Source of the DNA: Promerops cafer
Lineage: Eukaryota > Chordata > Aves > Passeriformes > Nectariniidae
Length of the DNA: 64,000 nt
Reading direction: 5' to 3'
Assembly (NCBI GenBank): GCA_013398275.1
Contig: VZSE01000441.1
Coordinates: forward strand, 1 to 64,000
A program made the position numbers and the translations under genes. Under the pieces are notes generated by a model. It worked only from the letters and a program-made list of their open reading frames with translations, was not told the origin of the DNA and made no database searches. Of this stretch, positions 34,959 to 46,000 are shown piece after piece (positions within the stretch are counted from its first letter, which is position 1; the number at the start of each line of letters is the position of its first letter).

Positions 34959-37439
34959 CCTAGCTCTCATCATCAACATTTAATGGTGAAAACATTGGAA
35001 GGGGCATTTGCATAGCACAAGTGTGTGGCAACACCATGCAAACCCTATTTCTTATTGAATTGGGAACACATGAGGACAGAAATATTAATTTCTCTCATTT
35101 CACAAAAATAAACCCAACTGAGCTGTTTTTTTAAAAAATTATTCTACATAATCTGAATATAGCTTTAACCGGATCAACTATCTCGACAACTTTGCTGAAC
35201 AACTTTATAGCATCAGCAGGAAAAAATGGATTTCCTTTCAATTTAGCTTCAAAATCTTCTGATTTCAACCTAAATTTTGTATCAGTAAATAGAATTTGAT
35301 TGATTACTCCCGAAGTATTGACTCTGAAATGAAGTGTTTGCTCAGTGATCAGTCTTGGAGCACTCTGAAATCATGGAGGGGGGGGTGTGTTTACTCACTT
35401 GATGGATGCCAGACTGGCAAGCAGGAGGAAGGCCTCAATAAATCATTTCTGACATTAACCTTGCAGAAACAAATTCCCAAGAGTATTCATGTTAGTTTGG
35501 CTGCCGGTGCTTGTGCAAACACTGCTGGACAGAATTCACATGGCTATCTTTCTGTGACTTGTTTTGCAAACAAAAGTTCCTCATTGGCATTCCAGATGAA
35601 GTCAATGGAACAGGCAGGGATGAAGGAAAATGCACTTTGTTTATTCAAACAACAGTTAGTGTGTCATTGGAAATATGTATGAAACATTCATAACAGATTT
35701 TGGAGTTGATAAAAAAATAAAAGCATGCACTGGACTAAGCAATGAAACATCACTTTCATTTGTGTAAATAAGCAGAATGTTCCAGATAATGAGCATCTGG
35801 CATCTGTACTTTTCGTGTGTGTTATTTTTAGTGTTAACTTTATATATGTCATGAAATTTTCTTTGCATTTGTTTTTTTTGCACAGTGATTATGAAGTTAA
35901 GATAATACAGGGCAGACCTTCTTGGTCTTTCATGAGAAATAGCTGGAAATTGAAACCTCTGTTTCTGAGGACAGGCACAATAAGTTGGTAAGTAGCAAGT
36001 GCAGGGTACATATGTATGTGTGTGTGTATATATATGTATGTATGTATGTATATTTGTGGTTTTAATTTAAAGTTCTCCTAACAATAACCTTGTGCAGAAT
36101 TGTCATATCCTCTTCAAAGACACCAAACCTCTAACTGCAAAAACTGTAGTGGAACCTCATTCTGCAGGAATAGGGACCTGCTTGCTTTTGTGCCAGAGGG
36201 AACTGTGGTTGAGCAGCCCTGCCTGAGGTCTGCCAGCACACGGGCAGAGCTGGACTTTTAAGTGCTGTTTCTAAACAGAAAGTCTTTTCCAACAGCAAGG
36301 CCTGAAAACTCATGTTTAGATCCTGAAGACCAGCAGAATGCTTCCCAGACTTTTTATGTTCTAGAGATCCACCATGGAGCTCAGCCATTCCTATTCTCCA
36401 CTTCTTTTGCTGAGACAAAATAGGACAGTTATGCTTCTCCCACTAAATTAAGTAGGAGGCTCTGAGCTCCTCTGGGGGGCAGGACTTTTGCCCTGTTCAC
36501 TGCTTAGGGAAGGCTGTGGGTTGGAGTCCCCCAGAACGTGAGGTGAGAGGGCTGCTCAGGCCCAGCTGGTGATGGGGAGCTGTCCATGGGACTGAGGATA
36601 TTCCTGCTGTGGTAGCACTGCTCTCTCCCCATGCTCCTGCATGGTCCTGCCAGGCACAGCCCACACACAGATCCATCACCCAGGGTTTCTGCCTGCTGGG
36701 CCTCCTACCCATGGATGGAGAAGGGTATCCCAAAGCAGCAAAAGCCTTCCAACCTAGGTTGTCCAGCTGCTGTACCCTACACAGGTAAATAACACCAGCC
36801 TGCCCAGTCTGAGATGGATCTTTCCAGCAGACATGTCTCAGAGCCAGGGAAATCTTTATTTCTCTGTAAGCCCTGATATCACTCCCTTGGAGTAAGAGGT
36901 GAAAAACATCTCTGACCTTAGCAGGGCTCTCAGTGAACTGCTACACTCATTAATAATAAACCACCACACTTTCCTGAATGCTCCTGTAACTTTTGCCACA
37001 TGTTAAGCCCCCCAGCAAGAACTTGGTTCTCAGGGGTCCTTTTTCCACAAAGATAGATTAAAATTCTGCCTTTGACAAATTAGTAGGAAAACTTCCCTGG
37101 TGTTTCTTAAACAGGTGGTTCTTCCCACATCACCAGTCTCAAAGTCCCTGGGAAATATGTTATTTTTACTTGACAGAAAGGTGAAAAAAACTGACTGAAA
37201 CGTGAGAAACCAGCATGTGGGCTCGACAGACCTCATTGCCCACTAACCTGCCATCGCTCATTCATCGAGGCAGTTGCAGTGCAAGGGAAAGAAGTGATTC
37301 TTTTCCTCCATCTGGGAACACCAGTCTGGAGAAAACAACCCTGTAAGTCTGTGCTCACCATTCAGCAGCAGAGCCAGGACAGCCCCCTGCCATCAACCAC
37401 CACCAGCCTCTCTCCAGTATGTCCCTGCACTGGGAATGA
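34959..37439. other. Intergenic unique sequence
   Basis: No gene or transposon is recognised. It contains a G run near 35378 and a TATG/GT microsatellite at about 36008-36054. Some GC-richer sequence lies near 36480-36780, but it has no CpG island. Confidence 0.55.
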
Positions 37440-37915
37440 GAAAAAAGACACAAAGATGATGCAAAAAACTGGAGCACCTCTCCTGTAAAGAAAGGCTGAG
37501 TGTGCTGGGACTGTTCAGCCTGGAGATGAGAAGGCTCAGGGGGAATCTCATCGCTGTAGATGAATACCTGGAGGGAAGGTGCAAAGAAGATGGATGGGCC
37601 CAGGTTCTTTCCAGTGGTGCCCAATGCCAGGACCAGAGGTCCTGGACATAAACTGAAACATTGGAAGTATCACTTGAATATCAGGAAACAAGTTGGTTTT
37701 TTTTTTTCTTTTTTCTTGCACTGAACAAAACCAGTGACCAAACACCAGAAGAGATTGCCCATAGGTGCTGTGGACTCTTCATACTTGGAGACAGTCAAAA
37801 TCCAGTGGGACATGGTCCTGTGTAACTGGTTATAGGTGGCCCTGCTTGGGCAGTGGGGTTGGATGAGATGATATCCAGAGATTTCTTCCAGCCTCAACTG
37901 TTCTGTGAGTCTGTA
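37440..37915 (+). mobile_element. CR1 LINE fragment, sense, diverged
   Basis: The phrases TGGAGCACCTCTCCTGTAAA, GAAAGGCTGAG, GTTCAGCCTGGAGATGAGAA, GGCTCAGGGGGAATCTCATC and CCAATGCCAGGACCAGAGG follow CR1 order. The element ends near TTCTGTGAGTCTGT. It has a T-rich insertion near 37696 and no intact frame. Confidence 0.85.
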
Positions 37916-40129
37916 ACAGCTGCCAAAGACAAGTCTGCAGCTCTGACAGTAGGAGAAATCTCCCATTTCCACCTTGAAACATGAATTTCCCAGTGATGAA
38001 CACAGGACTTCTTATTTCCAGGTCAATCTTCCTTCCACCCTGCTGATAGAGAGCATGCTCACCAAATCAGAGTGCAAGAGCTGCAAATTCTAGAGGAGCT
38101 TCTCATTCCTGAGCAGCCCCTTTCCTTTGGTGGACACAGACTGCTTCAATCCCATGTGTGACCTCCACCATGCCTGCAAGAGGATGTACAGGAAAACAAG
38201 TCTGCTGCCAGCAGCATCCTGAATCATGTCTTAAAAATCTGTGGGGATCTGAAAAGTGAAAACAGGATCAAACCTTATGTTCCAGTTAGCATCCATCATG
38301 ATCATTTTACCTTTACTTTAATTCAAGAACGAGGAATAATGAATCTATTCTGCTGTCAGTTTAGCTGTGCATAAGAAGTGTTGTTCTACAATCAGGAACA
38401 CAGCAACCTTATCCTGTCCCCTCTGTGGAGAAAACCAAGAGGTGCATTTCTCCAAGTCCTAGAGTGCTCTGACTTTTATTAAACGCTGTAAATGTTCTGT
38501 TTGATGGATTGTGTAGGAAACTTTTCTGTTGAAACAACTGAAAAGGTTGCCCCTCAGGAGTGAAAGGACAGCCTTATCCCAAGGCACAGGCCTGAACACT
38601 TAGAAGAAGGAAAGAATTTGTGCAATAAAGTAAGAATGCCTGGAATTTCACCTGGTTTCAGGGTATGCAAATGGAATCTGAAAGCAGAGAGGGATGGCCC
38701 AGAGACACCATCCTCTCATCCTCTCTCTTTTCTGTATTCTTGGCATTCAGGTCTAGACACCCTTTGCTTAGAAGTAAAAATATCTAGGTGCAAGTTCTGG
38801 TGTGGAAAGGACACTTCTAAGTCTTAAAAATGATCACAAAAATTATAGAGGGAAGTTTTTATTCCTCCCAACACTTCTAAAGGAAAACTATATTTGGAGA
38901 ACAGGCTTCTCTGACATCTCTTGATTCAGGGTAGTCTTGGGACTATTTTCTCCTGTTTTAACTCAAAGGGCTGAGCATTTTGTAGATTTGTGCTGCGAAT
39001 TCCCCACCCAAGGCACACAGGAGCTCACTTGGCTACTGGTCAGTCAAAGGCAAAATTGTGCTCAGCTCTAAAACCTGCATCCACTCCCCTGACAGCTGGG
39101 AACAACTGGTGGGCGAGTTGACATGTTTTCCTCTACCTGTTCTGTCCCAGCAGCACAAATGCACCTCCTGCCTTGGCTCTGGGCAGATAAGGGGCCTTTG
39201 ATAAGGGGTCTGGCATGTCAGCTGCACATGGTGCACTTCAGCAAGTTCCGTGCTCACAACCGGCTCGTTTTATTTGCATTTTACTCTCAGTGGTGTGAAT
39301 TGTGCCTCAGCTAGTTCTTCCATTTGCTGGCATTTTCACAATGCGCCTATGAAAGTTTGTTCCCAAGCTGTTCTTAGTCCCTTTTGCTCTCATACTTTTT
39401 AACTATGTTACTTTATGCAGTTTCTGGGTCTTTTGGGACAAGGTTCTGAGGCACCTCTTCAGCAGGGCCACTCTACACAGAGACACGAAATGAGATGCTT
39501 TACAAGTTTTTCAAGCCTGTGACAATCTGTGACATGAGCACTTCCATAGACCTTCCCAGCTGGGGCTTCCAAAGGTGTCACTCCCTTCTCTCCTTTGTTT
39601 CTGAGGATCTGCCAGGCTTGCTCATCTCCTGCCAATACGTGGCTGTTAACTTTTGTACTGGTTCAAAATTTGCCAGCCCCAGCCCTCTTCCTATGCCTAC
39701 TCAGGCCTTGTAAATCTTTCACAACATTAACTCCACTGTATATTTGCAAAGATTTGTGACCTTCACCTGTAGTCAATCATTCCCCATGGTCTAATTGGTC
39801 TCCTTCCCCCTGCAGCACCTTCATCACACTGCCATTGTCTGTAAATTATTTACCCAGCACTTGCAGAGTGCTGAGTATCCCTCTAGGCATGCACAGCTCC
39901 CTTGCAGTTCTGCTCTGGTTTAGACTTCCCAGATTTTCTGGTACCTCATGTAGATCTCCTTGCCCTAGGTTCCATCAGCATTCATTTCTCACTTTCAGTA
40001 CAGCAGGCTGCTTTGGAAAGGTTCTGGACATAAACTTTGAATTTGCATTTCACACTTTACGTGGAAGTGCAAAGTGGGCAGTAGCTTGTGTGGACGGAAC
40101 AGTGTAGATCATTGGCATGCAGTTTTGGG
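37916..40129. other. Intergenic unique sequence
   Basis: I see no supported gene, RNA or mobile element. Short open frames only. Confidence 0.55.
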
Positions 40130-40442
40130 CCCAACCATTAAACCAGCACTGCCAGGTCATTAAACCATCTCACTGAGCACCACATTTACACTTTTTAAAT
40201 AACTCCAGGAGTGGTGACTCCACCACTTCTCTGAGCAGCCTTTGCCAGTGCCTGAAGCTCTTGCAGTGAAGACATTTTCCCCCATAAAAACCTTCATAGA
40301 ACAACCTGAGATTGTTTCCGCTTGTCCTATGACTTGTTACCTGCGAGAAGGGACTGACCCTCACCAGGCTGCAACCTCCTTTCAGGTGGCTGTAGAGAGT
40401 GATAAGGTCCTCCCTCCCCCTCCTTTTCTCCACAGAGAACAC
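40130..40442 (-). mobile_element. CR1 LINE fragment, antisense (first of three adjacent copies)
   Basis: The minus-strand translation contains FSVEKRRGREDLITLYSHLK followed by a KGGCSLV-like stretch and LPREVVESP-like remnants (LLREVVESPLLELFKK). This is the typical C-terminal end of CR1 ORF2. The 3' terminus is decayed. The next CR1 abuts it directly. Confidence 0.88.
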
Positions 40443-41120
40443 AGTATCACAGAATCACAGAAACATTAGGTTGGAAGAGACCTACATGATTGTTGAGTCC
40501 AACCCAACCCTAACAGCTCAACTAAACCATGGCACCGAGTGCCACATCCAGTCTCTTCTTAAACACATCCAGGACAGTGAATCCACCACGTCCCCAGGTA
40601 GACCATTCCAATACTTTATTACCCTTTCTGTAAAAAACTTTTTCCTAATATCCAACCTATATTTCCCTTGGCACAGCTTGAGACTGTGTCCTCTCATTCT
40701 GTCAGTTGCTGCCTGGAGAAAGAGACCAACCCCACCTGACTACAGACACCTTTCAGGCTCCCTCATCTCCTTCAGCCACTCCTCATCAGACTTGTGCTTC
40801 AGACACCTCATCAGTTCCATTGCCCTTCTCTGGGCACGCTCCAGCCCCTCAATGTCCTTCTCGTAGTGAGGGTCCCAAAACTGAACACAGGATTTGAGGT
40901 GAGGCCTCAGCAGTGCCGAGCTCAGAGGGACAATCCCTGTCCTGGTCCTGCTGGCCACACCATTGCTGACCCAGGCCAGGATGCCATTGGCCTTCTTGGC
41001 TACCTGGACACATCTTGGCTCATGTTCAGCTGCTGTCAACCAGCACCCCCAGGTCCTTTTCTGGTGAGCAGCTTTCCATCCATTCTTCCCCAAGCTGATA
41101 GCACTGCCTGGGGTTGTTGT
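40443..41120 (-). mobile_element. CR1 LINE fragment, antisense, longest in the window
   Basis: On the plus strand it starts with ATCACAGAATCACAGAAACA and GGTTGGAAGAGACC, the reverse complement of a CR1 tail. The minus-strand frame near 40740-41093 keeps reverse-transcriptase C-terminal sequence: PLSSALLRPHLKSCVQFWDP and ERAQRRAMELMRCL. The frame is interrupted and the copy is 5'-truncated, so it is not active. Confidence 0.93.
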
Positions 41121-41214
41121 GACCCAAACAGATCTATGGTAAGAAACATGACCAGACCTAGAGAGAATGTCCTGTCTCTCTGTCCATGGCTCATGTGCAG
41201 CTCTTCATCCAGCT

Positions 41215-41472
41215 GTCAAACTAAAGAGGAGAGATTTAGATTAGATACTAGGAAGAAATTCTTTACTCAGAGTGTGGTGAGGCACTGTCACAGGCTGCCC
41301 AGAGAATCTGTGGATGCCCCATCCCTGGAAGTGTTCAAGGCCAAGCTGGATGAGGCTTGAAGAAGCACGGTATAGTGGAAACTGTCCCTGCCCAGGAAAA
41401 GGGGAGTGGAACTATACGATCTTTAAGATCCCTCTCAACCCAAAGCATTCTATGATTCTATGATTCCATGAT
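41215..41472 (+). mobile_element. CR1 LINE fragment, sense
   Basis: A well preserved tail: TTAGATTAGATACTAGGAAG, AGAGTGTGGTGAGGCACTG, TGGATGCCCCATCCCTGGAA, GTGTTCAAGGCCAAGCTGGA. It ends ATTCTATGATTCTATGATTC. It lies about 95 bases from, and opposite in direction to, the preceding CR1. Confidence 0.93.
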
Positions 41473-42461
41473 CACTGGGGATGACCACAGCATTTGCGCT
41501 AAAACAGGGGTTTGGAACTCGGTCTAGATGCCTGCAAACTAAAAGTTTAATGTTTTATCTTCCCAGCACTGCTGTGTCTAAGTCCCCTAGTTATTTCTGT
41601 TCATCATGTGAACTGGTTCCAAGGTGTGCAGAAGGGTTTCTGTGTGATTGCCACACACCTGCTGCAGGGGGCCTGGTTCACAGAGGCTGTTGGAGTGTGA
41701 CTCAGGAGGGTGACACCGGGAAAAAGCATTCCCTAAAAGGTTGGCAGGGAGTCTGAGCAGAGCAAATCTTCCTTAAATATGTGGAGTTACTTTGCAAATG
41801 TGTTCTGGTGCTCCCGCTGGTGCTCTTAGAGAGAGCTGATGCCCTTTCTTTATACCTCTGGAGTCTGAAGACCTGTGAGAAGGTTTCCAAGGGCCGGCCC
41901 TGGGAGCAGCTCCTGGCTGCCCGGGATCTCGCGTGTGTCACCACTAGGTGTCACGGCTGTCCCACAGAAGCCACCCTTTCTCTCAGCCCTGGAAGCAGCC
42001 AGGATGCCCCACTCTTGGCAGCTGTGGGAAACCACACAGTACTGATAAAAACCCTGGGGAGCAGGCAGACCCCGTGCCTGGCTGTACCCTGCCTCCATGG
42101 AAGACTCCAAAGGTGGGAGAATTTAGGGTGTCACCAGACCCATGGCCTGGCTCAGCACAGCACAATGAGGGGAGGGAACTGAAGGTGCAGGACCGACTTT
42201 TCAGACTGACTTGAAAAAGTGTATTCACAGGGTAAACCATCTCACAAACAGGGTCTACGTTCCCCAGATGTCCCAGTGTAGTCTGTGCACATGCTCCCAG
42301 AAAATTAGTATTTCTTTCACATGACTAATGGGTGTTGTAACAGGTGCTTCTGGTCGCAAGTTTCACACATGTCCTGCCACGGTGTTATTAAGTCTTAAAC
42401 TCTTTCCCTTCCTGTGGTGTATTTCTAAAAACAGACTTCCCCCGTTCATGTTTAAGCACTG
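41473..42461. other. Intergenic sequence, moderately GC-rich
   Basis: Open frames on both strands at about 41781-42240 reach 133 codons, but their translations match nothing I recognise and overlap each other. I see no splice-supported exon. Confidence 0.5.
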
Positions 42462-43029
42462 TGTGCTGGCTTGGTTTGGGATAGTTTTTTGTATAGTAGC
42501 TAGTATGGGGCTATGGTTTGGATTCATGCTGGAAACAGTGTTGATAATTCAGGGATGTTTTAGCTATTGCTCAGCAGGATTTATACAGAGCCAAGGCCTT
42601 TTCTATTCCTCACCCACCCCACTAGCAAGAGGACTGGGGACACAGTCCTCACCATTGCTGACCCAGGAGCTGGCCAGCCAGGACAGCTGACCCTGACTGA
42701 CCAAAGGGATAACCCAGACCATATGATGTCATGTTTGTCAGATAAAGCTGGGGGGGAGGAGGAAGTGTGGCACATTCAGAGTTATGACATTTTTCTTCCC
42801 TAGTCACGTATGATGGAGCCTTGCTGTCCTGGGAATGGCCGAACACCTGCCTGCCCATGGGAAGTGTTGAATGAATTATTGTTTTGCTTTTTCTTTGCCT
42901 ATTAAACCATCTTTTTCTCAACCCATGAGTTTTCTTACTTTTACTCTTCCAATTCTCTTCCCCATCCCACCAGGGGAGGATGAGAAAGCAACTGTGTAGG
43001 TCTGAGCTGCCAGCTGGAGTTAAACCATG
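42462..43029 (+). mobile_element. Solo LTR of a passerine endogenous retrovirus
   Basis: The block begins TGTGCTGGCTTGGTTTGGGA and ends near GGAGTTAAACCATGG, about 570 bases. It carries U3-like phrases (GGGATAACCCAGACCATATG), a CRE-like TGATGTCA at 42724, GATAAAGCTG (TATA position), an ATTAAA polyadenylation signal at 42901, and a U5-like CCCATCCCACCAGGGGAGGA. I associate this arrangement with abundant songbird ERV LTRs. No internal gag, pol or env sequence flanks it, so it is most likely a solo LTR left by recombination. Exact ends and target duplication were not resolved. Confidence 0.75.
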
Positions 43030-46000
43030 GTACTCTGCTTCTCCACAAAACAAGAAGTGACAAATGCTTTACACGCTGTAATTTCCACCCGGATCATAAA
43101 TCCAGCATTTCAGAGATATGGTCCCTAAAAGCATTGCTATATGAGGTTTATATCATCAAGTGTTCAGCCAGGTTATGCTGGAGATTTTATACAGCTAGGC
43201 TGTGTCCGTGAGGAAGGAGGCAGATGATTTATAACATTCCTGAAGCTTTCTCTTCCTTGCTACCAAGCAGCTTGCAGGTCTCCTGCTCTCTTTTAGCACC
43301 ATCCACATGCCCACATTCAGCCAGCCCCTTTGTTTACTTTTCTAGTGCTGGAGCTGGGATTACCCTCACTGGGAGGCTGTGTGGATCAGCTGCTTCCCAT
43401 TGTGATCTGCTTCATTAGTAAAGCCTTTTTTGGGGGGGTCTGTTTTCAAGATGACATGTGGGAAATGCACACCACCTCCGGTAATGTAAATTAATAGCAA
43501 TTGAGCTGTATGAGAGATTCCCTGTGAGCTGCTCTGCAAAAACAGTCCTGCAGCACATGTCAGGAGGCATTAACACATCAGCTGCACCACATCCAATGCT
43601 CTGAAAAAGATTTAGGAGGGACTAATCCCTCCAGTGGCAGAACTCTGTTGGCCTTTGGCAGAGTTACATCATGGGTGAATTTAGCCTCCATTGTCCAACA
43701 TTAGACAGACTTGGCACCATAGGAATCATGATGACAATAGCAGATGAGCTTGACATGCCTGAGTATCACTTGTTCCCACCCTCCTGTCATTTCAGAGGGA
43801 GTTCCTGAGCCCACTCGATTATCAGACCATGTTCAGAAAACTGAAGTCAGCACAGGGAGCACACAGTGGGCTGCATCCTGGCATAAGCCTTCAGGCAGCC
43901 TAGCAGATTTTCTGTCTTCTAATTACATACGTCATTTCTGATGACAACTTCATGATTTTTATTTTCACTCAAAAGCCACTAAATGGGCTTACTGCTATGG
44001 TTCACTGTGATTTGGCATGCAAGGACAGGAACTGTGGAACAAAGGAAGAGAGCAGGCTGTCATTTCATGATGCAAGCACAGAATGCTTTCGATGTCAATA
44101 ATTTGTGTTTGCATTTATGACATTTTCCCAAGAGTTTTGGTGGACTACAAGAGAAGATTTGCTGCCTTTATCACAGAATGGAACAACAATTTGGGTGTTA
44201 TTCACAGTCCTGGTAAGAGGTGACCATCAGCCAGTCATTTAATCTCACTGAACCTCTGAGCATCATTCCTCTTTTCCACCACCTCTTTATCTGACAGGCT
44301 GTCATTCTTTTTCTGCTTGTAAAGAGCCTGGTGAGGAATCAGCTGGGGCCACCAAGTGTGTCAGCGATCTGACAGAGAGCATAGCAAGCTCCTCTGATTT
44401 GGAAGCACTGGCGGGTGTTTGTCTCATGTAGGAGCCAGGATCCCAGGGCACTATCTTTGTGTGAAAACAAGAGAGTTCACAAACCTGTTTGGATGGCTTC
44501 ACACGGGAAATGCACAGAAGTCAGCCTTAAAGGGATAGGAGAAACGAACAGAACTTGCTGTACTCCACTCAGGGAACAAATTGCCAGAAGTCTGCAATTA
44601 AACTTGCAGCAGGAAGCCTTCTGGGGTGGGGTTGCTTTCTATATCAAGTACTTGACAGCTAAAATTGAAGTCCGTTGAACTTTGCTACATAAATATACAT
44701 GTGTTTCATTTCACTTATGAGTCATACAGTCCATTATACTTATTTATGTGAGACAAAGCTTTAGGAAATGATTTAAAAAGCAGATGTGTGTCCACTGATG
44801 ATGCTAACCATACCTGTCTACAAGAAAACTCAACGAAATATTTGGGAAGAAATGCCTTTTACATGCAGACCGTGTTTATAAATTTTATGACAATGTAACT
44901 TAACCAGAATAGCATTACATGTTTAGAAATTAGTTATGCCATTGAAAGGCATCTGGTCCTCACATTAAGCAAATGCAATGAAAAATACAACATACAAATG
45001 CTCAAGCTCTCCTCGGGGAGTTATACTCCAGTGTGGGCAGCCAGTCCCTTCATGAGTTTTTATAATCTCAAGTCCCTGTGCTATTTGCAGTCTGCAAAAT
45101 CCTATCCATGAGTGAAAAAAAGTTTTTTGTTGGGTTTTTTTGGTTTGGTTTTTTTTTTTTTTTTTAAGGCAGCACTCAGGGACAGAACTCAAACAACTCA
45201 GTAATTATCCAGTTATGATCGTGGTTATGATCTGAGGACTGGAAAAACCTGCTGGTATGAACTTTTTGTGCATGTCTGCTATCAAATCCCAAAGATCTCT
45301 CAAATTTTTGAGAAACTTCTACTCAACTTCAGCATGGGATCACTGGTCAAAATTGATCGATAATTGACCCAGAACTACAGATTGTATACAACCATTTATC
45401 TGGGACATGAAGAACATCGTGTAAGCTCCAACTCTCCCAAAGCCAGACTTTCATTTAGCAGGTTTTCCGGGGTTTTTTTAAGAGAGTTTACAGTTAGGTC
45501 ATTCCACCCAGTCTGAGGAAAGTATCCCAGTCCAAAGGTTATTGATTATTCTGATTATCTCCCTCTCATTTTTCATTACAAGCTTCGGATGTTAGTTTTA
45601 TCCCTGATGGGAGATAATTAACTAAAAAGCCATTTCAGTTCATCAGAATGTATAGGATGGGAATATAGTTAGGATGCTGACTCTAAATTTTTCACTACCA
45701 AGTTCAACAGTTGCAATATTTGCTACAAAATATATTTTCTGGAAATAAATTCTGTGAAATACAAGCTTCCATATCTCCACAGTTCCCAGTCACACTGAAA
45801 GCCAACCAGAATAGTTTCATGCCCACAGGATGCCCAAGGATCTGCCAAGCCTTGCCAATGTTTCATCAACTAAGATATTTCAATTTCTGTAGATGAAAAA
45901 TCCATACCATTGGAATTACAGAGGTAACATTGTCGCCTTTGAGAAAAAAAATCTTCAAAGATAACTCTAAAGGACCAGCCCAACCAACAAAGATAGATGT

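Noticed and set aside
40740..41093. 117-codon minus-strand frame as a host gene
   Set aside because: It carries CR1 reverse-transcriptase C-terminal motifs and lies inside a truncated CR1 copy.
41781..42240. Cluster of overlapping 80-130 codon frames on both strands
   Set aside because: Moderate GC content lowers the stop frequency, no family is recognisable, and the frames contradict each other.
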